Made by a program: the position numbers and the translations under genes. A stretch of DNA of 64,000 bases from NCBI RefSeq assembly GCF_027579695.1, contig NC_083569.1, forward strand, positions 76,743,149 to 76,807,148, read 5' to 3'. Under the pieces are notes generated by a model, which ran no database searches, was not told the DNA's origin, and saw only the letters and a program-made list of their open reading frames with translations. The stretch is from Neoarius graeffei. Taxonomy: Eukaryota; Chordata; Actinopteri; Siluriformes; Ariidae. Positions 32,540 to 43,277 of this stretch are shown piece by piece (position 1 is the first letter of the stretch; the number at the start of each line of letters is the position of its first letter).

Positions 32540-32765
32540 GAAAAGGGGAAGCCATGGCCTAAAGGTTAAAGAAACAGTTTTGGGATCAAAAGGTCACTGG
32601 TTTGATTTCCTGGACCAGCAAGAATGGCTGAAGTGCCCTTGAGCAAGGCACCTAACCCCCAACTGCTCCCTGGGTGCTATAGCAGAGCTACCCATTGTAT
32701 GGGTTAAATTTAAAAATAATTTCACCCTGCTCGAATGTAGATGTGATAAATAAAGGCTTAAAAAA
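32540..32765 (+). repeat. SINE with type-B tail
   Basis: tRNA-like head (catggcctaaaggtta .. gtttgatttcctgg) joined directly to the 'gccctt-gagcaaggcacctaacccccaactgctccc' tail. The V core is absent. It ends 'aataaaggctta'. Confidence 0.65.
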
Positions 32766-32769
32766 TGTT

Positions 32770-33715
32770 CCAGTCTTGCCTAATATAGGATTTCATTTAC
32801 TCAGCAGTTCAAGGTCTCCTTTGTCTCATTTATTTATTTATACATTTTTTTCATAATGCACCAAATGTTTTACCCCCTGGCTGTACTTCACCACACTTTA
32901 TGAACTGTAGGTCTAACTCACCTAGTTCAGCCAAGTTCAGGATGATTAACTGTGAATTATGAACAAGAAAACTCCTTTTTAAATGAGCTATTTCTGTTTG
33001 AACTACTTGAGTATGGCTCGGCTCAATAAATTACCTATAATCCTCCGTGTTGTTGCTGTTTTCACCACCAAGCAAAACTATATTTGGAGGCAAGAATACA
33101 TAATGTCATGTCCTCATCAATTTTTTTCATAAAATTCTGCCTTACAAGTTGACTGTTTTTTGAAGGCAGTATACACTGTTCTTCATATCCCACAATGCAG
33201 TGTGTAAGCCAACCTGTACAAAACTAGTGACAGAAAACACCAGGGATTTTTTATTTAAGATTTTATTCTAGTGAGAAATGACTGGTGTAGAATATTAGCT
33301 CCATTTCCCTGATTCATGCTTTATTTTATCTTATCTAATGGACTTGAAGATTAGTTATCATTAACGTATGCCTGTAACCTGGCCTGTCTTGAAGCACATT
33401 CTTACAATTATGTTCATAGTATCGAAGCATTGTCTTCATCAGCCAACTGGCTTATGATAGAGCACAGGTTACAAGGCAGCTACCTTCGACTTTTGATACA
33501 CATAAGGTTTCACAATTCCCAAAGAGGCAAGTTGGTTGTCATTTATGCTGCTGTCGATCTTTGCCGCATGTTAAGTCATGATTAAAAGTGCTCATCAGGA
33601 CGTGATTTTATTTGTTCTCCTGTAAATGATTGTGACATTTTTAAGGATTAATGAGGACAAAAGACTTTCCATAAAACAAGAGGTGTTACCTGATAAACCA
33701 TACACATCTTTAACC
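32770..33715. other. No gene recognised
   Basis: AT-rich. No open frame or splice-bounded exon that I can defend. Confidence 0.4.
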
Positions 33716-33719
33716 TACT

Positions 33720-33935
33720 TTGGCAGCATAGTTGTGCAGTTAGCACTGCCACCTTACAGCAAGTAGGTTCTGGGTTCGAACCTGCTGATCAGCTGGAGCC
33801 CTTGGAGTTTGCATGTTCTTCTCGTGCCTTGGTGTGAATGGCTGTCTGTTTCCTCAAGGTGTAATACGCCTCTCTCCCAATGTTAGTTGGGATCGCCTCT
33901 CCCAGTGGATAAGTGGTATAGAAAATGGACAGATG
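33720..33935 (+). repeat. Partial V-SINE
   Basis: Head (ggcagcatagttgtgcagtt), shortened core and shortened type-A tail. Confidence 0.75.
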
Positions 33936-34194
33936 GAAGGCCTACTTTTCAGCATTTCCTCTTCACTGATTTGTAGTTTATAAACTTTAATTGAATTCAT
34001 TTATTTAATACCAGATATATTTTTTTAATGTAAGCGATTCAAGGGTCTGATGGAGCCATCAAACTAGATGAAAAGCAACCCTTGGCACAAGGCACAGGGC
34101 TATCACATCACAAATAAGCAATAATGACTAATTAATTTGACAACAACAACAACATTATTTAATAAAGTCCAAAAAATATGCATTAGTAGCTGTC

Positions 34195-34600
34195 TTAAAT
34201 GCATCCATGTTTGGAGCAGTGGGAAATGCAGATGCTGGTAAAGAGTTCCACGTCCTACTTGTTCTAGGAATATAAGAAGAGAGATGGAGCTTGGCCCACC
34301 TTACGGGGGTCATCAATGTTTAAAAGGCAGAGAGCTTTTCTCTGCAGCCTATCTAATAACTTTAGTGCCATGGTACCTGCTCCACTCCATATTGGAGAAG
34401 CATACTCCATGAGAGGTTGAACATAGGCCTTGTAAATGGTGATGTGAGCTTGTAGGGGAAGTAAATTTCTTGTACGACCCAAGATGTATATTCTCTTTGC
34501 CATTTTTTGGCGATGCCTAAAATGTTCTGAGTCCATGATAGGGTGTTGGTGATGGTGACACAGAGCAGGGTTATGCTCTGCACATACAGGCTAAAGCCCC
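34195..34600 (-). mobile_element. LINE RT C-terminal fragment
   Basis: Minus-strand frames read RTRNLLPLQAHITIYKAYVQ, then PLMEYASPIWSGAG and LLDRLQRKALCLLN, the thumb/linker end of a non-LTR element pol protein. It is broken by at least one frameshift. I cannot name the clade. Confidence 0.75.
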
Positions 34601-34623
34601 CTTATATTCTTTTCCTTGGAGTA

Positions 34624-36229
34624 CAACCCCGATTCCAAAAAAGTTGGGACAAAGTACAAATTGTAAATAAAAACAGAATGCAATAATTTACAAATCTCAA
34701 AAACTGATATTGTATTCACAATAGAACATAGACAACATATCAAATGTCGAAAGTGAGACATTTTGAAATTTCATGCCAAATATTGGCTCATTTGAAATTT
34801 CATGACAGCAACACATCTCAAAAAAGTTGGGACAGGGGCAATAAGAGGCTGGAAAAGTTAAAGGTACAAAAAAGGAACAGCTGGAGGACCAAATTGCAAC
34901 TCATGAGGTCAATTGGCAATAGATCATTAACATGACTGGGTATAAAAAGAGCATCTTGGAGTGGCAGCGGCTCTCAGAAGTAAAGATGGGAAGAGGATCA
35001 CCAATCCCCCTAATTCTGCGCCGACAAATAATGGATCAATATCAGAAAGGAGTTTGACAGTGTAAAATTGCAAAGAGTTTGAACATATCATCATCTACAG
35101 GGCATAATATCATCAAAAGATTCAGAGAATCTGGAAGAATCTCTGTGCGTAAGGGTCAAGGCCGGAAAACCATACTGGGTGCCCGTGATCTTCGGACCCT
35201 TAGACGGCACTGCATCACATACAGGCCTGCTTCTGTATTGGAAATCACAAAATGGGCTCAGGAATATTTCCAGAGAACATTATCTGTGAACACAATTCAC
35301 CGTGCCATCCTCCGTTGCCAGCTAAAACTTTATAGTTCAAAGAAGAAGCCGTATCTAAACATGATCCAGAAGCGCAGACGTCTTCTCTGGGCCGAGGCTC
35401 ATTTAAAATGGACTGTGACAAAGTGGAAAACTATTCTGTGGTCAGACGAATCAAAATTTGAAGTTCTTTATGGAAATCAGGGACGCCGTGTCATTCGGAC
35501 TAAAGAGGAGAAGGACGACCCAAGTTGTTATCAGCACTCAGTTCAGAAGCCTGCATCTCTGATGGTATGGGGTTGCATTAGTGCGTGTGGCATGGGCAGC
35601 TTACACATCTGGAAAGACACCATCAATGCTGAAAGGTATATCCAGTTTCTAGAGCAACATATGCTCCCATCCAGACGACGTCTCTTTCAGGGAAGACCTT
35701 GCATTTTCCAACATGACAATGCCAAACCACATACTGCATCAATTACAGCATCATGGCTGCGTAGAAGAAGGGTCCGGGTACTGAACTGGCCAGCCTGCAG
35801 TCCAGATCTTTCACCCATAGAAAACATTTGGCGCATCATCAAACGGAAGATACGACAAAAAAGACCTAAGACAGTTGAGCAACGAGAATCCTACATTAGA
35901 CAAGAATGGGTTAACATTCCTATCCCTAAACTTGAACAACTTGTCTCCTCAGTCCTCAGACGTTTACAGACTGTTGTAAAGAGAAAAGGGGATGTCTCAC
36001 AGTGGTAAACATGGCCTTGTCCCAACTTTTTTTGAGATGTATTGTTGTCATGAAATTTAAAATCACCTAATTTTTCTCTTTAAATGATAGATTTTCTCAG
36101 TTTAAACATTTGATATGTCATCTATGTTCTATTCTGAATAAAATATGGAATTTTGAAACTTCCACATCATTGCATTCCGTTTTTATTTACAATTTGTACT
36201 TTGTCCCTACTTTTTTGGAATCGGGGTTG
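34624..36229 (+). mobile_element. Tc1-type transposon, nearly intact
   Basis: More than 55-bp inverted ends beginning caaccccgattccaaaaaag, with TA at both borders (34622-34623, 36230-36231). 1606 bp with a central transposase frame. A second, decayed copy of the same family is at 53059-54622. Confidence 0.95.
34986..36008 (+). pseudogene. Tc1 transposase with one premature stop
   Basis: From ATG 34986 (MGRGSPIPLILRRQIMDQYQ) the frame has one stop, TGA at 35058, then runs open through 309 more residues to TAA at 36008. All three catalytic residues are present: LWSDESKFE (D), FQHDNAKPH (D) and SPDLSPIEN (E, 34 residues on, the DD34E pattern). Paired-like helix-turn-helix words (KIAKSLNISSSTGHNIIKRF) follow the stop. 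The related copy at 53-54 kb has CGA at that codon, so the stop looks like a simple CpG C-to-T change. An internal start at 35079 would make a protein lacking part of the DNA-binding domain. Confidence 0.92.
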
Positions 36230-36231
36230 TA

Positions 36232-37287
36232 CATAGAAGTAAAGTAGAAATAATTAGTTTCATGTATTGCACATACATCTATTTAATTTGTATGTATGTA
36301 TGTATGTATGTATGTATGTATGTATGTATGTATGTGATGTCTACAAAACAGTGCAATTCCAAAAATACTGCACACATTTAAATTTAATCAATTTCTTTCC
36401 TTTTTTCTTTCTTTTTTTTTGTAATCCAGTATTACGCCTTGAAAAAAAATGCTTCCTGTGTTGTCTGAGTGCATATCATTGCATTATCTTACTGTATCAA
36501 GTCCTTCAGTCACCTAGAACAAAGTGTATCGATTAGTTATTATCTTACCAGGTGTTGTGTGTTGTAATAAAAATTTCAAATAGTGCAAAGGGCACCAAGT
36601 ACTCAAGCTGAGAACCCTTGTCATCAGAAATTATCTACATACTGTAGAATAGAGAATAAAAAAAACCTTCTGTAAAATTTACCCCGTCTGTGACTAAAGT
36701 TTTAATTTTCTGAATCATATCCTAATGTTCTCCACACTCTTCAAAAAAGAGCCCTTTGTTGTTGTTGTTGTTGTTGTTTTAAAATATATAGTCAATGGCT
36801 TGTTGCTTACTGAAAGTATCATAATTGGAACCCTTGATGAAAAATAAATACTATGCTGTACATTTCTACACAGAACCTTTCAGGATTCCCCAGTGTACAC
36901 CTGATAAAATTTTGTATTATTGTATTTTTTAAGGGTTCTACGTTTCTTTCCCCCAAGATTTTCCCCTAAGACTGTACTCCTGTATTTTTATAATATAAAA
37001 TAGGAATAACAACAAAAAATAAGATCGGATGTCAGCTATAGAATTTATATTTGTGTGATTTAAAGTGGCTCTAGGGATGGCAGATAAGGTGCGTGTCCCT
37101 TTTTTCTCTCAAGAAAAAGCATTGGAGGAGATAAAGGCCTCTTTAAAACAGCCAAGCATACACTATATGTATATAACGGAGAATTACAAAGACTTCCAAG
37201 CCACAGAGACTGAAAGAAATACATCTCTCGGCTGTTAATGACCCATCATAAGCTCTGAAAAGAAATGTAGACTAGACAAAAAAGAAC
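36232..37287. other. No gene; (TGTA)n at 36287-36334
   Basis: AT-rich, with a (TATG)n microsatellite of about twelve units. No other feature seen. Confidence 0.45.
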
Positions 37288-37290
37288 TTA

Positions 37291-37993
37291 TGCCGCTTTT
37301 CCACTACAAACGTGGCTGAGTCGGGCTGAGCCGTGCCGTGCTGAGTTGGGCTGAGTCGAGCTAAGCGGGGCTGTTGGAGTTGCATTTCGACTACAACCGC
37401 GCTGAACCGTGCTGGCTGGAAGTGGGTGGACACATTGGGTGGAGTTAGCGAAAGTGGGTGGACGTCACGTGATGTCGTTAGGCAGCGCAAACGGTGACAT
37501 CAGTGAGCTTTTAAGCGGTAGTCTCACGACCCGAATAGTAAACAATAAACATGGAGGACATGGAGTCGTTAGTGTTGCTGGTCTTGGTGCTGTGGCTTGT
37601 TGTCACCGACAACGCGGACAGATACTGGCAAGAGCGTATAGATGAGGCGAGGCGCATAAGGCTTCAGAAATTCTCGTAATTCGTAATTATTCTTCTTCCG
37701 GGTTTGCAGTGTTTACAGATCCCAGCGCGCTCGCGGGGCGTGTGTGGGCATGTGAGGACACGCCTCCTCACCAATCAGTGCACAGGGGAGTGTCTGCTCA
37801 CGCCCCCAGCCTCACTCGGCTCGCTTTGGCTCGCTTCAGCCCCACTCCAAAACCGTGCGAGTTTTAGGGGCTAAGCAGGGCTGAAGCGAGCTGAGTCGTG
37901 CTGGTTTTTGGTAGTCGAAACGCGAGCCATGTCGGGCTGAAGTGAGCTGAAGCGAGCTGAAGTGAGCTGAAAAAGGGTAGTGGAAAAGTGCCA
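37291..37993 (+). mobile_element. PIF/Harbinger MITE
   Basis: Ends tgccgcttttccactac / gtagtggaaaagtgcca, with the 3-bp TTA target at 37288-37290 and 37994-37996, as PIF/Harbinger elements use. Sub-terminal regions are full of degenerate 'gctgagtcg/agctgaagcg' words in opposite orientation. It carries a 42-codon ORF at 37551. Confidence 0.85.
37551..37679 (+). pseudogene. Short ORF inside the PIF/Harbinger MITE
   Basis: MEDMESLVLLVLVLWLVVTD then NADRYWQERIDEARRIRLQK, ending FS*: a hydrophobic N-terminus followed by a charged helix, 42 aa. I read it as a remnant of the first exon of a Harbinger-type protein. It lacks any complete domain, so this is inference. Confidence 0.4.
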
Positions 37994-37996
37994 TTA

Positions 37997-38955
37997 GACT
38001 CCCAACTGATGCCCATCAACTGTCCAGAAGGCAAAATCTACTGCAGATTTGAAAAGCTGAAAAGTAACCTTACTTCTCACACCACCCAACCTCCTCTCTC
38101 ATAGTTCATATCTCCTAACCACCTCTTCATAACTCCCCAGATGACCCCACCACCACCACCAAAAGGGTTTTTCTCCATATTTACAGACTCAATTAAGCAT
38201 TGTGTTAATCAACTGTCACATGACTTTCTTCAGAGACATTTTAACCAGTCATTGGACCTTTAACTCTTCACAAAAAAATCTATTATCTATGGCCTAAACA
38301 ACAACATAGGCATAGCCACTGCTCTGACTTTCATTCAGAGAGTCATTCTTTTGTCTTCGCTTGTTTCAAGCAAACATCTGAATTACACAGAGACGTAGTT
38401 GGAGATTCTGTTTGCGAATTTTAGGTCTGCACTTAATCATCCCTTAGCTTCAAAAAGGCAAATTCTCCAAGACGTCTGTGCTGGATTCTCTGTGTCAGTG
38501 AATCAACAACTTTCTTCTCTTTGGTACTGAAGTACTCTTGGGAAAATTTCCCTTTGGATGTACTTCCTGAGATAGTGTTGTTCTAATGCTTGTTCAGAAC
38601 ATCCACCACACAGTATAAGACCTGGCTACAGAGCATCATCTGAGAGAGTAATTGGCTGTAATGTGACCACCCGACTGAACCTATCTCCAAGATCCGTGCT
38701 GATTGTCAAGCACCCCTTTCTGGAAAACAGTGGCAAGGCAATTAGAACTAAGACAACACATGCATGCATGGTGTCTTCCCCCAAGCAGTATCGACTGCAG
38801 CCAGCTCTAAGTTTGAACTGTTTTGACTTTTAAAATTATGCTTGTATATTACATACTTGCACATGATTCTGTATACTGCATTAATTTATTCTATTTTTAT
38901 TCCAGACTATAGGCCAAATGAATGTGAAATACATTAGGGAATACAATATGTAAAA
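37997..38955. other. No gene recognised
   Basis: Unique-looking sequence with a short (ACC)n run near 38148. No defensible exon. Confidence 0.4.
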
Positions 38956-39328
38956 TAGGCAGCACAGTGGTGTAGTGGTTAGCACTGTTGCCTCACAGGA
39001 AGGTCCTGGGTTTGAACTCAGCAGCCGACGGGGGCCTTTCTGTGTGGAGTTTGCATGTTCTCCCCGTGTCTGCGTGGGTTTCCTCCGGGTGCTCAGGTTT
39101 CCCCCGCAGTCCAAAGACATGCAGGTTAGGCTAACTGGTGGCTCTAAATTGACTGTAGGTGTGAATGTGAGTGTGAATGGTTGTTTGTCTCTATGTGTCA
39201 CCCCTGCGATGACCTGGCGACTTGTCCAGGGTGTACCCTGCCTCTCGCCCATAGTCAGCTGGGATAGGCTCCAGCTTGCCTGCGACCCTGCACAGGATAA
39301 GCGGTTATGGATAATGGATGGGTGGAAC
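38956..39328 (+). repeat. V-SINE, type-A tail
   Basis: Head 'aggcagcacagtggtgtagtgg' through tail 'caggataagcggttatggataatggatgg'. Confidence 0.9.
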
Positions 39329-39589
39329 ATGTAAAATACAGCTTAGAATGATCAGTGTAAAAGGCAAAGCCTAGGTACAATACAGTGAGTCCCACATATA
39401 AATACACTGTACCCTCATGGTGTTTCACAAAAGTAAGTCTTGCATTTAGGTGATTTAAATGATCATACGTGAGATGTCTTCTAGATGTGAAGCATATAGG
39501 AGCTTTTTTTTTGGTGTTACGTGTCAGACATGAATTGCTGATTCAAATTCTGTCATTTTCATGGAAATATGGTGGTCGTACATTTTAGA

Positions 39590-39722
39590 TTCTTCTTATT
39601 TTTTATTCTATTTATCTACATTTGTCTTCTTTTTTTTTATTCATTTAACTGTTCAAGCACCAAAGCGAAATCCTTGTATGTGAAAACATATTTGGCAATA
39701 AACTTGATTCTGATTCTGATAT
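39590..39722 (+). repeat. LINE 3' end with ATTCTG tail
   Basis: 'ggcaataaacttgattctgattctgat' is the same tail type as the 20270-21281 element. Only the 3' end is recognisable. Confidence 0.6.
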
Positions 39723-40054
39723 ATCCTACAATGTTTTCTACTTGAACAAACTCTCCATTCTTGATCATTGTATTGTTGTATTGTTCCGCTGTATTGTTGG
39801 CTACATCTGGAGATGTACACCTTGACATGGTTTTTATAGATAATTAATTTATGTCAGCTGAAAACATTGGTTTTCATGATCACACCTGTTGGAATTCCTG
39901 CTCAGAATGAAAAAAAAAGAATATTAAATCACATTGAATACAGTTCAGGCGGTGTGTATGATCAAGAATGTAGAGTTTGTTCAAGCAGAAAACACTGCAC
40001 TTTTGTCGGATATTTAGAAGAAACCTTTGTCAAATGCACACTTCAAGCACAGTG

Positions 40055-40370
40055 AGATTCATCCTCTGCATTTAACCCATCTGAAGCAGTGAACACACGC
40101 ACACACACCCAGAGCAGTGGGCTAGCTCATCCAGGGAGCATTCAGGGGTTAAGTACCTTGCTCAAGGGCACCTCAGCCCAAGGCCACCCCACGTTAACCT
40201 AACTGCATGTCTTTGGACTGTGGGGGAAACCAGAGCACCTGGAGGAAACCCACGCAGACACAGGGAGAACATGCAAACTCCACACAGAAAGGCCTTCGCC
40301 GGCCGCTGGGTTCGAACCCAGAACCTTCTTGCTGTGAGGCGACCGTGCTAACCACTACACCAGCAACATT
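40055..40370 (-). repeat. V-SINE, type-B tail
   Basis: Minus-strand copy: type-B tail (gaacacacgcacacaccc .. gcaaggcac in reverse) then core and head ending 'aaccactacaccagc'. Confidence 0.88.
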
Positions 40371-40371
40371 T

Positions 40372-40445
40372 CAGAATCGGAATCAGAATCAAATTTATTG
40401 CCAAGTGTGTTCTCATGTACAAGGAATTCGCTTTGGTTCTTGAAC
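40372..40445 (-). repeat. LINE 3' end with ATTCTG tail, inverted
   Basis: 'tcagaatcggaatcagaatcaaatttattgcc' is the reverse complement of the tail family noted at 39690. Confidence 0.65.
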
Positions 40446-41278
40446 AGTAGTTATATAAATAGAATAAAAATACTTTTATCATAGTTGCACTTTTATCATT
40501 GGATTTGATGCCTGTTAATCTGTAATTGTTTGTTTGTTTGTTCTATTACACTGTTAATAATGTTACATTCTTGACACCATATATTTAAAACAAAAAAGTG
40601 TGGGGACTCAAACCTATCTCATTAAACACATATTACTCTACTAAATAGTATGGAACCACCAGCAAGCTAAAGTGCTATGGAGCACTGTATCGAGAATATC
40701 AGATGCTGGATGATACATGACAGGCTCATGATCAATGATAAGACTGAATTTATACTTATAGGAACACGCCAGCAGTTAAAGAAAGTAAACTCTGTAAAGG
40801 TAACTATAGGGAATGAATTGATTGAGTCTAGCTCCAATGTAAAGAATCTTGGCTGCTGGCTGGACTCAAACTTGGGTATGTCAAAACACATTACGAACAT
40901 CTGTAAAGCAGCTTTTTTCTATCTACACAGTATAAGACACATAAGGAAGTACTTGTCTAAAGACTGTCTAGTTACCTTAGTCCATGCCTTTATTACAAGT
41001 AGGGTGGATTATTGCAATAGTTTGCTGTATGGTCTCCCGAAAGAGCAGATCGCCAAATTACAGCGTATTCAAAATGCAGCTGCAAGGTTAATACTGGATG
41101 TTGGCAAATATTCACACATCACTCCGTCGTTGTATCAGTTGCATTGGCTACCCATACACGATTGTATCCAATTCAGAGTACTTTTAATTACTTTCAAGGC
41201 CATCCATGGCTTCGCACCATCATATATTTGTCAGCTTATCAACATCAAAGGTAAATCGTGAACATGGGGAAGGACAAG

Positions 41279-41410
41279 CTCGATATTTCTCATAAAGCAC
41301 AAGGCAATGGGGTAGTGGATTATTATGAGAAATATCGAGCTCGTCCTTTTGGATTGTTATGAGAAATATCGAGCTCGTCCTTTTGGATTATTATGAGAAA
41401 TATCAAGCTC
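41279..41410 (+). repeat. Shuffled copies of an rbm4-like exon fragment
   Basis: 41279-41305 is an inverted copy, and three direct copies follow, of 'ttatgagaaatatcgagctc', the segment encoding YYEKYRAR in the rbm4-like gene at 45085-45110. The first direct copy extends left as ggcaatggggtagtgg, identical to 45067-45082, so the source is that gene and not the other two. Confidence 0.85.
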
Positions 41411-41429
41411 GTCATTCTGGTGTGCCATT

Positions 41430-41919
41430 TTGACATACCAGAATTGTCAAAATCTTTGTCGGGAACCTTTCGCCAAACACGATGACAGACTTACTTCACT
41501 CCTTGTTCTCCCAGTACGGTAAAATATCGGAGTGCGACATCGTGAAGAACTCCGGCTTTGTCCACATGGAAAACAAAGCCGAGGCTGAGGAAGCCATTCG
41601 CAACCTTCACCATTATATGCTCAATGGTCTGGCCATGAACATGGAGATGAGCCAAGGGAAACCCAAATCCTCCACCAAGCTCCACATAGGCAACATCAGT
41701 AGTAGTTGTGCCAACCAGGAGCTGCGGGCCAAGTTTGAGGAGTTTGGCCCAGTGGTTAAGCATCCCAATGGCAAGATGAGAACAACCCTTGGTGCACGTT
41801 CCTTCACAGCCGCAGCACCAACGTTATGGAACAGTCTTCCAATGTCAATTAGGAACATAGAATTACTGACCGATTTTAAGAGAGTGTTAATGTATCGATT
41901 CAAACAAGTTTTTACTTAA
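41430..41919 (+). pseudogene. rbm4 RRM fragment fused to a LINE C-terminus
   Basis: From about 41430 to 41758 the sequence is about 95% identical by eye to 59970-60298 of the third rbm4 gene. It includes a few bases of its 5' UTR (accagaa before the start, which reads ttg in place of atg), RRM1 and the first half of RRM2 up to FEEFGPVV. It then switches within a codon or two to LINE sequence and stays open: 41482-41919 is a 145-aa frame starting [20 protein letters not shown] and ending in LINE residues. Since the copied part lies in one exon, splicing gives no clue to whether it came by RNA or DNA. Whether it is expressed is unknown. Confidence 0.85.
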
Positions 41920-41979
41920 TTTTATAAATTGTATTTTGTTTGTATTATGTATAGTTTTATAAGAGTCATATATTTAATA

Positions 41980-42290
41980 TCATCTCATTATCTCATCTCA
42001 TCTCATTATCTCTAGCCGCTTTATTCTGTTCTACAGGGTCGCAGGCAAGCTGGAGCCTATCCCACATTCACACTCACATTCACACCTACAGTCAATTTAG
42101 AGTCACCAGTTAACCTAACCTGCATGTCTTTGGACTGTGGGGGAAACCAGAGCACCCGGAGAAAACCCACGTGGACATGGGGAGAACATGCAAACTCCGC
42201 ACAGAAAGGCCCTCGCCGGCCACGGGCCTCGAACCCAGACCTTCTTGCTGTGAGGCGACAGCGCTAACCACTATACCACCATACCGCCCG
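41980..42290 (-). repeat. V-SINE, type-A tail, internal gap
   Basis: Minus-strand copy lacking the middle of its tail; starts at the gagat-type end (tctcattatctctagccgc). Confidence 0.88.
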
Positions 42291-42299
42291 AGTCATATA

Positions 42300-42680
42300 T
42301 TTCATCTCATCTCATTATCTCTAGCTGCTTTATCCTGTTCTACAGGGTCGCAGGCAAGCTGGAGCCAATCCCAGCTGACTACAGGCGAAAGGCAGGGTAC
42401 ACCCTGGACAAGTTGCCAGGTCATCACATGGCTGACACATAGACACAGACAACCATTCACACTCACATTCACATCTACGGTCAACTTAGAGTCACCAGTT
42501 AACCTAACCTGCATGTCTTTGGACTGTGGTGGAAACCGGAGCACCCGGAGGAAACCCACGCGGACACAGGGAGAACATGAAAACTCCACACAGAAAGGCC
42601 CTTATTGACCATGGGGCTCGAACCCGGACCTTCTTGCTGTGAGGCAACAGCGCTAACCACTACACCACTGTGCCGCCCGA
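42300..42680 (-). repeat. V-SINE, full length
   Basis: Second minus-strand copy directly next to the previous one; 'gagtcatatat(t/a)' flanks it on both sides, a likely target duplication. Confidence 0.9.
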
Positions 42681-42689
42681 GTCATATAT

Positions 42690-43015
42690 ATAGCCCGGTC
42701 GCCTCACAGCAAGAAGGTTCTGGGTTCGAACCCAGCGGCGGGTGAGGGCCTTTCATTGTGGAGTTTGCGTGTCTGCGTGGGTTTCCTCCGGGTGCTCCGG
42801 TTTCCCCCATAGTCCAAAGACATCCAGTTAGGTTAATATGGGACGGCCTTGGGCTGAGGTGCCCTTGAGCGAGGCACCTAACTCCCAACTGCTCCCTGGG
42901 CGCTGTTAGTATGGCTGCCCACTGCTCTGGCTATGTGTGTGCGTGCTCACTGCTTCAGATGGGTTAAATGCAGAGAGGAAATTTCACAAGTGTGTGATGA
43001 ATAAAGTTGTAAAAA
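42690..43015 (+). repeat. V-SINE, type-B tail
   Basis: Plus-strand copy starting in the head (ggtcgcctcacagcaag) and ending 'gatgaataaagttgtaaaaaa'. Confidence 0.88.
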
Positions 43016-43134
43016 AAAAAAAAAGAACATGTAACCAAATTGTAAAGCGCTGTTGATCTGCTATTGCTAAATAGCGCTGTCTAAGTAATTTATTATTATT
43101 ATTATTATTATTATTAGCTACTATTTTATTAATA

Positions 43135-43277
43135 AACCATATACTGTAGTCCGGAAGTATGCGCTGTTGGCTGAGCCTCGCTCTGATTGGCTGAGCGTGT
43201 GAGAAGGCGGGGCTAAAATCGCCAGATTTAAGAAGACAACTGTTCCGGCTATTTCTCATTGTGGCGTAGGGGAAGCG
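43135..43277 (+). promoter_or_regulatory. Promoter and 5' exon of rbm4-like gene 1
   Basis: ETS-type ccggaag (43151), an inverted CCAAT (gattggctgag, 43186) and a GC box (ggcggggc, 43206) precede a sequence ending in a good donor, gaagcg|gtaagt, at 43277/43278. TATA-less, housekeeping type. Exact start not determinable. Confidence 0.6.

Larger units (their letters stand above)
40640..41940 (+). mobile_element. LINE RT C-terminal part carrying an rbm4-derived insert
   Basis: 40677-41261 encodes a non-LTR RT C-terminus: NDKTEFILIGTRQQL, NLGCWLDSNLGMSKHI, HAFITSRVDYCNSLLYGLP, LQRIQNAAARLI, YQLHWLPIHDCIQFRVLL. The usual end of such proteins appears after the insert: [20 protein letters not shown] and [14 protein letters not shown] then TAA (41917-41919). 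About 15 residues of LINE sequence are missing at the junction. The insert is 41264-41758. Confidence 0.85.
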
